Both the position numbers and the translations under genes were made by a program. DNA of 64,000 nt, taken from NCBI GenBank assembly GCA_024707265.1, contig JANQAB010000009.1:744001-808000 (forward strand), given 5' to 3'. A model generated the notes under the pieces. That model made no database searches. It was not told where the DNA came from and saw nothing but the letters and a program-made list of their open reading frames with translations. Positions 51,015 through 60,029 of the stretch are shown piece by piece (within the stretch, counting starts at the first letter, position 1; each line of letters opens with the position of its first letter). The stretch is from Sporocytophaga sp. (lineage in GTDB: Bacteria; Bacteroidota; Bacteroidia; Cytophagales; Cytophagaceae).

Positions 51015-52778
51015 ATGCTTAGAACTCATACTTGCGGAGAGTTAAGAATATCGGATGTGGGAAAAGAGGTTACCCTTACCGGTTGGGTTGCAAAAATCAG
51101 AGACAAGGGAGGAATGATCTGGATTGATCTTAGAGATCGTTATGGTATTACTCAATTAATACTTGAAGAGGGTAAATCTGATAAAAAGGTTGTAGAGGCA
51201 GCAAGGAGTCTGGGTCGTGAATTTGTTCTTGAAGCTAAAGGAACAATAATAGAGCGTGTCGCAAAAAATGACAAAATGCCTACCGGAGATATTGAAATAA
51301 AAGTCTCTGATCTTAATATCTTAAACCCGGCAAAATTGCCTCCTTTTCTTATCGAGGATGAAACGGACGGCGGCGAAGATCTTAGAATGAAATATCGTTA
51401 TCTGGATCTTAGAAGAAATATCGTCAGGAAAAATCTTGAGCTGAGACACAGAATTGCTATTGAAGCAAGAAAATATCTGGACAGTCTTAATTTTCTTGAA
51501 GTTGAAACGCCTGTATTGATCAAATCAACTCCTGAAGGAGCAAGAGATTTTGTGGTACCTTCCAGAGTGCATGCCGGAGAATTTTATGCACTGCCTCAAT
51601 CTCCACAAACTTTCAAGCAATTACTGATGGTTTCTGGATTTGACAGATATTATCAGATTGTGAAATGTTTCAGAGATGAAGATTTAAGAGCTGACCGCCA
51701 GCCTGAATTTACCCAGATAGACTGTGAAATGTCGTTCATCACTCAGGAAGATATACTGAATACATTTGAAGGAATGATCAGACATTTGTTTAAGACAGTT
51801 AAAGGCATCGATTTACCTCCATTTCCAAGAATGACATATGCTGATGCTATGAAATACTATGGAAATGACAAGCCTGATACCCGTTTTGAAATGAAGTTTG
51901 TTGAACTTACAGACGTAGCAAAAGGGAAAGGCTTTAATGTATTTGATCAGGCTGAACTAGTTGTTGGAATTGCTGCAAAAGGTTGTTCAGAATATACGAG
52001 AAAAGAACTTGACGAAATAACAGAATTTGTAAAGAGACCTCAGATAGGCTCTAAAGGGTTGGTATATGTGAAGCTTAATCAGGACGGAACTATAAAATCT
52101 TCAGTAGATAAATTTTATGGGGAAGCAGATCTTAAAGTTTGGGCAGAGAAATTAAATGCTCAAAAGGGTGATCTTCTTTTGATTTTGTCAGGAGGTGCAA
52201 AACAGACTAGATCTGCTTTGAGTGAGCTTAGGCTCGAAATGGGAAAGAGACTTGGCCTGAGAGATAAGAATACATATTCTTGTCATTGGGTGGTAGACTT
52301 TCCATTGCTCGAGTTTGGAGAAGAAGAGAAGAGATGGTTTGCAATGCACCATCCGTTCACATCACCAAAACCAGAGGATATCGGATTACTGGAGTCTAAC
52401 CTTGGTCAGGTACGTGCTAATGCTTATGATATGGTAATCAATGGAGTGGAAGTTGGGGGAGGTTCTATTAGAATTTATAACAAAGATCTTCAGGCGAAGA
52501 TGTTTGAAATTCTTGGATTCTCTGCCGAAGAAGCAAAAGCTCAGTTTGGCTTTTTAATGGATGCATTTGAATACGGTGCTCCACCACACGGAGGTATTGC
52601 ATTTGGCTTCGACAGGTTGTGTTCATTGTTTGGTGGTGTGGATTCTATCAGAGACTTTATTGCATTCCCCAAAAATAATGCAGGAAGAGATGTAATGATT
52701 GATTCTCCATCTCCTATCAGTGATGCTCAGTTAAATGAGTTACACATTGGAGTAAAAGCAGAAGATTTAAAGAAATAG
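51015..52778 (+). CDS. aspS: Aspartyl-tRNA synthetase
   Basis: 587 residues, bacterial-type AspRS. N-terminal OB-fold anticodon domain (TLTGWVAKIRDKGGMIWIDL), class II motif 2 FRDEDLRADRQPEFTQID with the ATP-binding Arg, the bacterial GAD insertion in the middle, and motif 3 PPHGGIAFGFDRLCSLFGG. It charges tRNA-Asp with aspartate in the cytoplasm. Length and motif order are complete. Followed by a strong terminator. Confidence 0.98.
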   Translation: MLRTHTCGELRISDVGKEVTLTGWVAKIRDKGGMIWIDLRDRYGITQLILEEGKSDKKVVEAARSLGREFVLEAKGTIIERVAKNDKMPTGDIEIKVSDLNILNPAKLPPFLIEDETDGGEDLRMKYRYLDLRRNIVRKNLELRHRIAIEARKYLDSLNFLEVETPVLIKSTPEGARDFVVPSRVHAGEFYALPQSPQTFKQLLMVSGFDRYYQIVKCFRDEDLRADRQPEFTQIDCEMSFITQEDILNTFEGMIRHLFKTVKGIDLPPFPRMTYADAMKYYGNDKPDTRFEMKFVELTDVAKGKGFNVFDQAELVVGIAAKGCSEYTRKELDEITEFVKRPQIGSKGLVYVKLNQDGTIKSSVDKFYGEADLKVWAEKLNAQKGDLLLILSGGAKQTRSALSELRLEMGKRLGLRDKNTYSCHWVVDFPLLEFGEEEKRWFAMHHPFTSPKPEDIGLLESNLGQVRANAYDMVINGVEVGGGSIRIYNKDLQAKMFEILGFSAEEAKAQFGFLMDAFEYGAPPHGGIAFGFDRLCSLFGGVDSIRDFIAFPKNNAGRDVMIDSPSPISDAQLNELHIGVKAEDLKK

Positions 52779-52799
52779 TTATTTGTACTATTATATGTG

Positions 52800-52839
52800 A
52801 TAAACAAAGAACTCCGGCTTGCCGGAGTTCTTTGTTTAT
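52800..52839. terminator. Long near-perfect hairpin, bidirectional terminator after aspS
   Basis: About 18-19 bp stem (52800-52818 with 52821-52839) with a GC-rich top (CTCCGGC) and AT-rich base reading as T-rich on both strands. It lies between aspS and the convergent outer-membrane protein gene. Confidence 0.88.
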
Positions 52840-52860
52840 ATGCCTGTCAAAAAAGGAATG

Positions 52861-53610
52861 TTAAATTTCTCTTTTGCGTAAATAATAGTTTACTGATAGC
52901 TGAACGTACAAATCTCTGAGCCTGTAGGTAAGCCCATCCCACTTTTCATTGTAAAGACTTCTGAAGGAAAATGTACCTCTCAGGTCCATGCTCAATCTGG
53001 GAGAAACTGTGTACTGCGCACCTGCTAATACACCGGAGAAATGAGTATTAACATGGCTGCTGTAATCATATTCTTTTTGGTTGACTGTATTGGGCTCAGG
53101 AATATCAGTTCTGCCGACAATTCCCGTTGCTGTACCTTTATTGTTTCGGGATATAGCTCTTGCATAATATGCCCCGGTATGTAAGCTCCATTTTGGGTTT
53201 AATATATAATGCAGATTTAACGGAATCTCAATGTATTGAATGTCAAATTTACCTTTAGTTTCACCGTTAAAAATTGTTTCGACTTCATATTCATAGGGCT
53301 GATTATTAATCGATATGCTGACTTTGTCTCTGTACCATTGATCTTGAACAGTTGACCTGTAGGTTACTTTTCTCCTGCTATAAAAGGCCTCAAGAGAAAT
53401 AGAAAGTTCCGTTAAGAGATTATATGAAACTCCCAATCCAACCAAAGGGTTAAAACCGGGAGCTCCTGATTTGCTTATAATTGTTTCACTATGATAAATT
53501 GGTCCCCCTGCCTGAATGCCAGCTTTGGCATAAATATTAAATGGCTTATTCTGAGAAACTGCAGAGTTCCATATAAACAGAAATAAGAGAGAGGATACTA
53601 TGAATTTCAT
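52861..53610 (-). CDS. Outer-membrane beta-barrel protein (PorT-like / OMP_b-brl_2)
   Basis: 249 residues with a signal peptide (FIVSSLLFLFIWNSAVS) and alternating amphipathic strands ending in aromatics (LVGLGVSYNLLTELSISLEA, FDIQYIEIPLNLHYILNPKW, LYVQLSVNYYLRKREI), consistent with an 8- to 10-stranded barrel. Family members include PorT of the T9SS, but most are of unknown role. It is 9 bp after the T9SS-cargo gene on the same strand and likely co-transcribed with it. Confidence 0.8.
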   Translation of the reverse strand: MKFIVSSLLFLFIWNSAVSQNKPFNIYAKAGIQAGGPIYHSETIISKSGAPGFNPLVGLGVSYNLLTELSISLEAFYSRRKVTYRSTVQDQWYRDKVSISINNQPYEYEVETIFNGETKGKFDIQYIEIPLNLHYILNPKWSLHTGAYYARAISRNNKGTATGIVGRTDIPEPNTVNQKEYDYSSHVNTHFSGVLAGAQYTVSPRLSMDLRGTFSFRSLYNEKWDGLTYRLRDLYVQLSVNYYLRKREI

Positions 53611-53619
53611 TACTTTAAA

Positions 53620-54546
53620 TTACTGAGCAACTACAAGCTTTGTTGAGAATGATTTCTGATCCTCGCTTACAATTTTGCAGGTATAATAACCCGGGGCAAG
53701 GTCAGAAACCCTGATTGCTGAAGAAGAAGCTCCATTCCACACTTTAGTAGAAACTAATGCACCCTGATTGTTATAAAAGAATACAGTGCCTGATATAAAT
53801 GGAGCATTGTTAATCTGAATGATGTCTTTTGCAGGGTTAGGAAATAAAGAAGCTCCTGTATTTGCCAACGGACTGGTAGTTGAAAGTGTTGTGAAATCAA
53901 GTGAAAGATTGTCAATGAATAAAGTGCTTCCTGCCTGGCCTTTAAGTTCCTTACCTCCCGCGCTTGAAGAGAAAGTCATTGTAGCGGAATCAGGAGCTGC
54001 TTCAGAATTGTACGTTACCGGTACAGATAGTAAGGTATAGTTATTAACTGTCTGGTTTGTCTGGAAATAACCTATTCCAACAGTATCTCTGCTATTGCTC
54101 GCAGAATTCCATTTAAACAGATAAATCGCTATAGAACAAGAGTCACCATTTACAGGGCTATACTTATAATATACTTTAAATCCAGAAGGCTTGTCAGTAT
54201 AAGGAACTCCAAATTTAGCGCTGCTTACCGGATTCATAATGTTTAGTTTGAAAAACCCAAGGTATAAATTTCCAGCAGCCAGCTGACCAAAAGCAGTTCT
54301 TGAAGTTAGTTTCACAGCATAAGTTCCGCTTTGGGCATCTGTAGTTTTTTCAGTTGGAGGCTGAACACCCGGAGCTAAATTCAAAAGCTCATTTCCGGAA
54401 GCCCAATCATTAACCTGGTCATAGGGTGTATACGGAGTATTTGCAGGATAATGTGTCCAGTTTTCAAAATCACTGTTAAGAAATTGTTGCTGAGCAAATA
54501 TACTGGTCGATGTGAATAGAATAATTAAAGTGTAGATATATTTCAT
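53620..54546 (-). CDS. PCMD-domain secreted protein with T9SS sorting domain
   Basis: 308 residues. Signal peptide (YIYTLIILFTSTSIFAQ), then a beta-rich domain of the PCMD (putative carbohydrate-metabolism) type: NSDFENWTHYPANTPYTPYD, TEKTTDAQSGTYAVKLTSRT, PYTDKPSGFKVYYKYSPVNG. The last ~80 residues (ASLFPNPAKDIIQINN to FSTKLVVAQ) are a type A T9SS sorting signal, so the protein should reach the cell surface or medium. A carbohydrate-related role is from the domain name only. Confidence 0.87.
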   Translation of the reverse strand: MKYIYTLIILFTSTSIFAQQQFLNSDFENWTHYPANTPYTPYDQVNDWASGNELLNLAPGVQPPTEKTTDAQSGTYAVKLTSRTAFGQLAAGNLYLGFFKLNIMNPVSSAKFGVPYTDKPSGFKVYYKYSPVNGDSCSIAIYLFKWNSASNSRDTVGIGYFQTNQTVNNYTLLSVPVTYNSEAAPDSATMTFSSSAGGKELKGQAGSTLFIDNLSLDFTTLSTTSPLANTGASLFPNPAKDIIQINNAPFISGTVFFYNNQGALVSTKVWNGASSSAIRVSDLAPGYYTCKIVSEDQKSFSTKLVVAQ

Positions 54547-54870
54547 AGATTATTAATTTTTGTTCTTGCTAATATACAAAAAAATGAATGGGCTGCTTGA
54601 CTATTTAAATAGTGGACTTTGGGCTTGTGTCTGAACATAAAGATAATCGACTTGTGTTCAGGAGGCTTTGGAGGGACGGGGCTGAAGAAGTATTTAAGGT
54701 TAGCAGGGTTAAAGTTTTTTGTGGATGTATCCTTTGCTCTCATTATTAAACCCCTTCATTTTTTTTGGGTTCTGTTATAAAAAAGTAAATAATTAGTTGA
54801 AAATTATCTGCTAAAGATTTTTTGTTTCCAATATATTTTTAGTTTTGTATCAGTATTTTTTACATCAGCT
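54547..54870. other. Intergenic region, about 325 bp
   Basis: Divergent spacer between the PCMD gene and the 54871 gene. I see no credible gene; the candidate -7 element at 54840 is listed separately. Confidence 0.4.
54840..54847 (+). promoter_or_regulatory. Candidate -7 promoter element (TAGTTTTG)
   Basis: Exact TAnnTTTG match 23 bp before the ATG at 54871. A TTTG at 54821-54824 is 15 bp upstream, shorter than the usual spacing. Confidence 0.5.
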
Positions 54871-55155
54871 ATGGGGAAATTGATTTCAGATTCCAGAAGT
54901 CTTATACTGTTTTTAATTAAAGCAGATTTAAGAGCAAATAAATTACTTACGAGCATGCAAGAGGCGGGCTTTACCTCTGCCTATTATTATACTGACCTTA
55001 ATGTTGCAATATTTGAGTTGATGGACATTAATGAGAAAGACCGTGAAGATGTTGCAACTCTTTATGTTCAATATGTAGATGAGTTTTGCAAACTTGAAGT
55101 TGCCGAGTTTTACTCAGGCAGAATGAAATTGCCAATATGGTTTATCATGAACTGA
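54871..55155 (+). CDS. Hypothetical protein, 94 residues
   Basis: Soluble, mostly helical at the ends with a central strand-like part (AGFTSAYYYTDLNVAIFELM) and a C-terminal FYSGRMKLPIWFIMN. No family recognised. The well-placed promoter-like element and natural composition support a real gene. It may be lineage-specific. Confidence 0.62.
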   Translation: MGKLISDSRSLILFLIKADLRANKLLTSMQEAGFTSAYYYTDLNVAIFELMDINEKDREDVATLYVQYVDEFCKLEVAEFYSGRMKLPIWFIMN

Positions 55156-55396
55156 TGAAATTGAAATAATTGGAGGTAGTTAAATGACTTCAAATTCAGG
55201 TTGTTGTAGAAGTTTTGGTTTCCATTTACTTCCCAGGTGAAACTTAGGGTGAGCTATGCCGTTAAAACTTGCTCTGCGAAGCAGAATCATTATTTTAATC
55301 AGCGTTAACTGGCTTATGAATATTAGTACCCATGATGTAATGTGTACAAAGGATCAGCAGCCATTTTTAGTATGGATTTGGTTATGGCGTTTTAAT

Positions 55397-55897
55397 ATGA
55401 GGTTAATTTTTGCAGGTTGTTATTTATTTCTACTTCTTCTCGCTGGGTGCTCATTTAAAAATGAGAACATTACAAAATTAAAAAGACCTGATAACAAGAT
55501 ATTACAGGCGTTTAATTTTAATGAGAAGTATGATATCGTTTATCAGTTCTATCAGGAGTATAAGACTACAGAAAAGGTCAGTCACATGATTGCTATTGTA
55601 AAAATGCATGACAATCGCTTCAAGCTTCAGAATAGCTTGCCAATCAGCAGGTCGTCATTAAAGCAGCTTACTAAAATTGAGAAAAGCAAATTTCTTGACG
55701 GAAGGCCCATCATTTTCAACCCGGAACGAATCCTTAATGAAGACATTCGTACCAAAGCAGTAGAATATGGATCGGGAAAGGATTATAATGTTTTTCACTC
55801 TGATGGTTATTATCAGATCATATCTAACGGTCGTATGGAAGCTATAGTCATTTGTGATACAGAGAATGACTTAATGTATATTGAGGCAGTAAAATAA
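55397..55897 (+). CDS. Putative lipoprotein of unknown function
   Basis: 166 residues from the ATG at 55397, chosen because it begins a lipoprotein signal peptide (MRLIFAGCYLFLLLLAGCS) with the lipobox LAGC; an upstream in-frame extension to 55256 looks spurious. The mature part has strand-rich sequence (YDIVYQFYQEYKTTEKVSHM, YYQIISNGRMEAIVICDTEN). No family recognised. Lipid-anchored in the envelope by inference. Followed by a terminator at 55927. Confidence 0.7.
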   Translation: MRLIFAGCYLFLLLLAGCSFKNENITKLKRPDNKILQAFNFNEKYDIVYQFYQEYKTTEKVSHMIAIVKMHDNRFKLQNSLPISRSSLKQLTKIEKSKFLDGRPIIFNPERILNEDIRTKAVEYGSGKDYNVFHSDGYYQIISNGRMEAIVICDTENDLMYIEAVK

Positions 55898-55926
55898 TCT
55901 CAGCAGACTTTATCATTTTGATATGC

Positions 55927-55952
55927 AGCACGGAAGTTTTCGTGCTTTTTTT
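55927..55952 (+). terminator. Short terminator after the lipoprotein gene
   Basis: AGCACG/CGTGCT stem (55927-55932 with 55941-55946), extended inward by a G-U and two A-T pairs, then T7. Confidence 0.8.
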
Positions 55953-55986
55953 GTAGCTTGTTTGCTGAAAGGATATGGTATGTGTT

Positions 55987-56508
55987 ATGAATATCAGAGC
56001 AGAAAATCAGGTTGATTATGAGGTTACAGAAAGTCTTATTCAGGAAGCTTTTCGTAATGCCGAATTTTCTAATCACAAGGAACATTTACTTGTTCATAAA
56101 CTCAGGCATTCAGAGTCTTTTGTTCCTCCATTATCTCTTATCGCAGAATCAGATAACCAAATAGTTGGTCATATCCTTTTTACCAAAGTAAAGATTGAGG
56201 GGATTATAACAAAGGAATCACTTGCATTGGCTCCGCTTTCAGTGCTCCCGAAAATGCAGAGGCAGGGCATCGGGACCAGGCTTTTGAAATATGGTCTGCA
56301 AAAAGCAAAAGAATTAGGTTTTGAGTCCGTTATAGTTTTAGGGCATCCGGAATATTATAAGAAATTTGGTTTTAAAAGTGCTTCAAGATGGAATATTAAG
56401 TGTCCGTTTGAGGTTCCGGATGAAGTATTTATGGCACTGGAGTTAAAAGAAAATGCCTTAAATAATGCCTCAGGAATTGTGCGGTATCCTGATGTTTTCA
56501 CTGAATAG
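55987..56508 (+). CDS. GNAT-family N-acetyltransferase (YhbS-like)
   Basis: 173 residues from the ATG at 55987 (MNIRAENQVDYEVTESLI); an ATG four codons upstream is possible, but the family typically starts at MNIR. Acetyl-CoA-binding motif A is LSVLPKMQRQGIGTRLLKYG (Q/R-x-x-G-x-G/A), followed by VIVLGHPEYYKKFGFKSAS. It acetylates an unknown amine; YhbS-like enzymes are poorly characterised. No operon partner is obvious; the next gene starts 19 bp later. Confidence 0.9.
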   Translation: MNIRAENQVDYEVTESLIQEAFRNAEFSNHKEHLLVHKLRHSESFVPPLSLIAESDNQIVGHILFTKVKIEGIITKESLALAPLSVLPKMQRQGIGTRLLKYGLQKAKELGFESVIVLGHPEYYKKFGFKSASRWNIKCPFEVPDEVFMALELKENALNNASGIVRYPDVFTE

Positions 56509-56527
56509 TATTTAAACAGATAATTGT

Positions 56528-56719
56528 ATGAACAAGTCCAACTGGTTATTCTTTCTTATTCCCGTAGTTCTTATAGGGGATATGCTGCTTATTTCACCTA
56601 TAAGATCCTTATTATTGAGTTCTTCTACAACAATGGCAGTGTGTGGCTTTTTACTTGCCTTGGGAGTATTTTGGGCAAACATGTTCTATATAAGGAAAGT
56701 TATTGCAAAGCTTAATTGA
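56528..56719 (+). CDS. Small two-helix membrane protein
   Basis: 63 residues: two hydrophobic helices (WLFFLIPVVLIGDMLLI and MAVCGFLLALGVFWANMFYI) with a short loop and a basic C-terminus RKVIAKLN, typical of small inner-membrane proteins. It starts 19 bp after the acetyltransferase stop and may be co-transcribed. Unrecognised; a frame four bases earlier overlaps it but has poorer character. Confidence 0.6.
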   Translation: MNKSNWLFFLIPVVLIGDMLLISPIRSLLLSSSTTMAVCGFLLALGVFWANMFYIRKVIAKLN

Positions 56720-56905
56720 ACTTTACGATAAAGCGTTGTAAAATATTCTGGGAAGAATAAGTAATTATTTTTATGTTTTTTTTTGTAAATCCTTAAAGTT
56801 TTTCTTTATTTTTATCTTGATTTTGAGTGTGTTAAGGCTTAGTGTGTTCAGTGCGATTTTTAACAAGCCTATAAAATAATTTTTAACATTTTAAATTTCA
56901 ACCAA

Positions 56906-58918
56906 ATGTTTAACTCTGTTGCATTAGATGTCGTTCTCGGCCTGGTGTTCATATATTTATTGTACAGTCTGCTGGTCACAGTAATCGGAGAAATAGTTTC
57001 TACCTGGTTGGGCTTGAGATCACAAGTGCTCTATAAAGCCATCAATAGAATGTTGACAGATAGCTTTTTTAAGAATGAATCTTTAGGGTTGAGAATTAAA
57101 TTGATGGCGAAGAAAGTTTTAGGAAGAGAAGAGAACAAGCCAGCTACATTTGCCCAAAAGTTTTATCAGTATCCATCAATAAAATACCTCTCAAAACTTG
57201 AAGCTGCGAAAAATAAATTTACAGAAAGTCAGCTTCCTTCTTATCTGAGTGCTGAGAATTTTGCAACGGCTATAATAAATATCCTGAAGGAGAGAGGCGC
57301 AGGAACATCTGTTTCAGAACAAATAAACTATTGTCTCAGATATAATGCCTGTCAGATTCAACAGGAGACATTAAAGCAACTGAACAATTTATATAATGAT
57401 TCCGGACGTGATGAAAATCTGTTTCAGAAAAAGCTTGAAAACTGGTTTGATGACACAATGGACAGGGCAAGTGGCTGGTACAAACGTAAAATTCAATGGA
57501 TACTCTTCCTTGTGGGATTTTTTATTGCCCTTATATTTAATGTTGACAGCATCGCCATTACAAGAAAACTTTCTGCGGATAAAGTTACAAGGGATAAAGT
57601 GATATCAATGGCTGTAGAGTCACGTACTTCTTCTCCTCAGTCTTCAGGAGATTATCTAAATAGTAATTCTCCGGATTCACAAACTGCAGACTATAAAACA
57701 TTGCTTGCGGAAGCGGACAGCGCAAATATGGTGATGGGTATTGGTTGGGATGATCTTCCATATAGTGAAATAGGGTTTGGCAGGTATACACTGAAAGCTA
57801 AGCTTCCTTATCATGCTCTTAATCCCTTTGGTTCCAACTTCTGGGGCCTGGTAATTACCGCGATTGCGCTTTCTCTGGGGGCGCCCTTTTGGTTTGATTT
57901 ATTGAAAAAGCTTGTTTCAATAAGAGGCGCTGGAGTTAAGCCTGAAAAGAAGTATGGTTTTCAATCAGAGGAAAAATCTACTGATTTTTTTCATCCTTCC
58001 AATGAGATATTGAATGAAATATATAAACCCTTAGTTCCCGACGTGGTTGAAGAGGCAAAGAAGGAATTGCAAACAATTGCTGGTGTGTGGTCTGTAGAAT
58101 TAGGATATATAAAAGCAGGCTCAGAAAGGGTTAAGGCCATTGAAGTAAATGTTCAGGACATATCAGTTCAGAAAAATGCAGAAAAGAAATTAGGTAAGGA
58201 GTTTAAATCTCTACCTGTCAATTATATAATCAATAATGAGCCTGTAACAAATGATCTGACAGGAGGAGCAGAAGTCGGCAACCTGACAAGGGTAAATGGG
58301 TTTGGAGTAATGGGATGTCTATTAAGGAAAAATGAATCTGATAATATCTTTTTTCTCTCCTGCTGGCATGTGCTCAAAGGAGATACAGTGTGGAGAGCAA
58401 ATACCGGAAGCACTGAACTGATTGTAAATGGAAAGGATGATATCATCGGCTATTTGGTCGATGGGGCTTTAACAGATAATTTTGATATTGGTATAGGTGA
58501 ATTAACTTCTCCGGAAAGTTTTTCTGACTTGAATAAAACTCAGAACATAACCAGGGGTTGGAGAGCGCTGGCTGTTTCAGATTCATTAAATGAAACGGAA
58601 GTCTCATTTAAGAACAAACAATCCAATAAACAGAGCGCTGTTATTTACAATGACAAAGTGAGCAAATCTATATTGTATGCAGATGGGAATACTTATTTGT
58701 TGAATGATCTTTTTTCAATTGTAAAATATAGACTAGATGGAACCATGGTTGCTCCTGCAGAAAATGGGGATTCAGGGGCTGTGGTTGTTGACGGGGCGGG
58801 TTTTCCCCTGGGAATCATTATAGCTTCAGACAGTAAATTTTCTTATGCTGTTAAGTTTTCAAATTTTATGGCTGAAAATGCTCCATACAGTGATTATTCG
58901 GTATTACTTTCAAAATAA
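56906..58918 (+). CDS. Membrane protein with C-terminal trypsin-like (Nal1-like) serine protease domain
   Basis: 670 residues. Transmembrane helices at about 6-29, 195-213 and 311-330; the part between helices 1 and 2 is helical and charged. From about 380 a chymotrypsin-fold domain begins: RVKAIEVNVQDISVQ, TGGAEVGNLTRVNGFGVMGC, then the triad H488 (FFLSCWHVLKG), D527 (DNFDIGIGELT) and S623 (ENGDSGAVVVDG). The GGA-x-VGN and CWHVL context resembles Nal1-like bacterial/plant proteases. I infer a membrane-tethered protease; substrate and topology are unknown. The next gene starts 6 bp later with TTG, so the pair forms an operon. Confidence 0.78.
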   Translation: MFNSVALDVVLGLVFIYLLYSLLVTVIGEIVSTWLGLRSQVLYKAINRMLTDSFFKNESLGLRIKLMAKKVLGREENKPATFAQKFYQYPSIKYLSKLEAAKNKFTESQLPSYLSAENFATAIINILKERGAGTSVSEQINYCLRYNACQIQQETLKQLNNLYNDSGRDENLFQKKLENWFDDTMDRASGWYKRKIQWILFLVGFFIALIFNVDSIAITRKLSADKVTRDKVISMAVESRTSSPQSSGDYLNSNSPDSQTADYKTLLAEADSANMVMGIGWDDLPYSEIGFGRYTLKAKLPYHALNPFGSNFWGLVITAIALSLGAPFWFDLLKKLVSIRGAGVKPEKKYGFQSEEKSTDFFHPSNEILNEIYKPLVPDVVEEAKKELQTIAGVWSVELGYIKAGSERVKAIEVNVQDISVQKNAEKKLGKEFKSLPVNYIINNEPVTNDLTGGAEVGNLTRVNGFGVMGCLLRKNESDNIFFLSCWHVLKGDTVWRANTGSTELIVNGKDDIIGYLVDGALTDNFDIGIGELTSPESFSDLNKTQNITRGWRALAVSDSLNETEVSFKNKQSNKQSAVIYNDKVSKSILYADGNTYLLNDLFSIVKYRLDGTMVAPAENGDSGAVVVDGAGFPLGIIIASDSKFSYAVKFSNFMAENAPYSDYSVLLSK

Positions 58919-58924
58919 ATCAAA

Positions 58925-59713
58925 TTGAATTATAAAGAAACTGGGGTGTATCAGGGGATATTTATTATTGGTTGTTTACTGGGTATTCCGCTGCTTCCGA
59001 TAATAATTATTCAGGGGAAGATCCTGAAGCGAAAAATACCGGTTTTACCCGAAGCAGAAAAGAACAGGACCGGTTTTATTGGCAATGGTGATATTTTTAA
59101 CCTGGTTACAATAGGAGAATCTACAGTAGCGGGAGTTGGAGTGGGTGATCATAAAGAAGGAATTACTGGGAATATTGCTAAAGTACTGCAAGAATTTACA
59201 GGTAAAAAAATCAACTGGGATGTCCTTGCCAATTCAGGATATTCAGCAGATGCAGTAAATAAAAAACTAATACCTCTATTACCATCTAAGCCAATTGATC
59301 TTATTGTCATTGGTCTAGGTGCAAACGATGCTTTTGAATTGAAAAGTCCTTTACAATGGAAAAAAGGGATCACAGATATAATTGTCTCTGTAAGAAATAA
59401 AAATATTAATTGTCCTATAGTAATAGCTGCAATGCCACCCCTCAGGTATTGTCCGGCATTTTCTATTTTGTTTAAATGTATATTCGGAGGCCTGGTGTTG
59501 CTTTACACTAAAACGATGAAAGGTATATGCAGAAATCATCATCAGGTATATTTTATAAATCAGGAAATCAATTTTAAAAACTGGTCTCCCAGAATTGATC
59601 CTGGACTAACTATGAATGACTTGTTTTGCGACGGGGTTCATCCTTCCAAGCTGTCTTATGAATTATGGGGAAGGGAGATTGGGGAATATTTGATTAATAA
59701 TAAGCTCGTATAA
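58925..59713 (+). CDS. Membrane-anchored SGNH/GDSL hydrolase
   Basis: 262 residues from a TTG at 58925; no earlier ATG fits, and the N-terminal helix (GIFIIGCLLGIPLLPIIIIQ) is complete from it. SGNH blocks: I VTIGESTVAGVGVG with the nucleophile Ser (GES replaces GDS), III GLGANDAF, V DGVHPS with the catalytic His and Asp. It should hydrolyse an ester or acetyl group, probably at the membrane surface. Located 6 bp after the protease gene, so the two products are likely functionally linked. Substrate unknown. Confidence 0.82.
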   Translation: MNYKETGVYQGIFIIGCLLGIPLLPIIIIQGKILKRKIPVLPEAEKNRTGFIGNGDIFNLVTIGESTVAGVGVGDHKEGITGNIAKVLQEFTGKKINWDVLANSGYSADAVNKKLIPLLPSKPIDLIVIGLGANDAFELKSPLQWKKGITDIIVSVRNKNINCPIVIAAMPPLRYCPAFSILFKCIFGGLVLLYTKTMKGICRNHHQVYFINQEINFKNWSPRIDPGLTMNDLFCDGVHPSKLSYELWGREIGEYLINNKLV

Positions 59714-59715
59714 TT

Positions 59716-60029
59716 CATTTTGTACTAAATGATTCAGAACAGGAACATCTGGAGGAGTACAGAAATGGAATCAAATTTTTAAAATCTAAAATTCAGCGAG
59801 GACAAAGGTTGCCCTTTCAATTAACTGAATTATACTGAGATTGGGACAGAGAAAGACTAGCAAGCTGGACAGCTCCAATTGGGGAGCGAAAGTTATAGAG
59901 CAGATTTCGATTGATTTAAACACCGAATTTCCGAAATTTAAAGAGTTCCCGAGAAGAAATTATGCAATGGTATCAGTTTATTCTCAACGATTTAAATTTG
60001 TACCACAATACCCTGAGTATACTCTTTAG
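59716..60029 (+). pseudogene. Remnant of a DUF1016 (YhcG-like) nuclease gene
   Basis: Two frames together read as the N-terminal half of DUF1016: 59716-59832 gives EYRNGIKFLKSKIQRGQ then LTELY and a stop. From about 59841 another frame gives KLDSSNWGAKVIEQISIDLN, TEFPKFKEFPRRNYAMVSVY and ends at 60029. The family has LYWEIG between these blocks and a C-terminal PD-(D/E)XK nuclease that is missing entirely. At least one frameshift and a large deletion are needed, unlike the single homopolymer indels elsewhere, so this looks like true decay. Confidence 0.7.

Noticed and set aside
54543..54743. 66-codon minus-strand frame upstream of the PCMD gene
   Set aside because: It runs into the start of that gene and has no signal or domain; it lies in the divergent promoter region.
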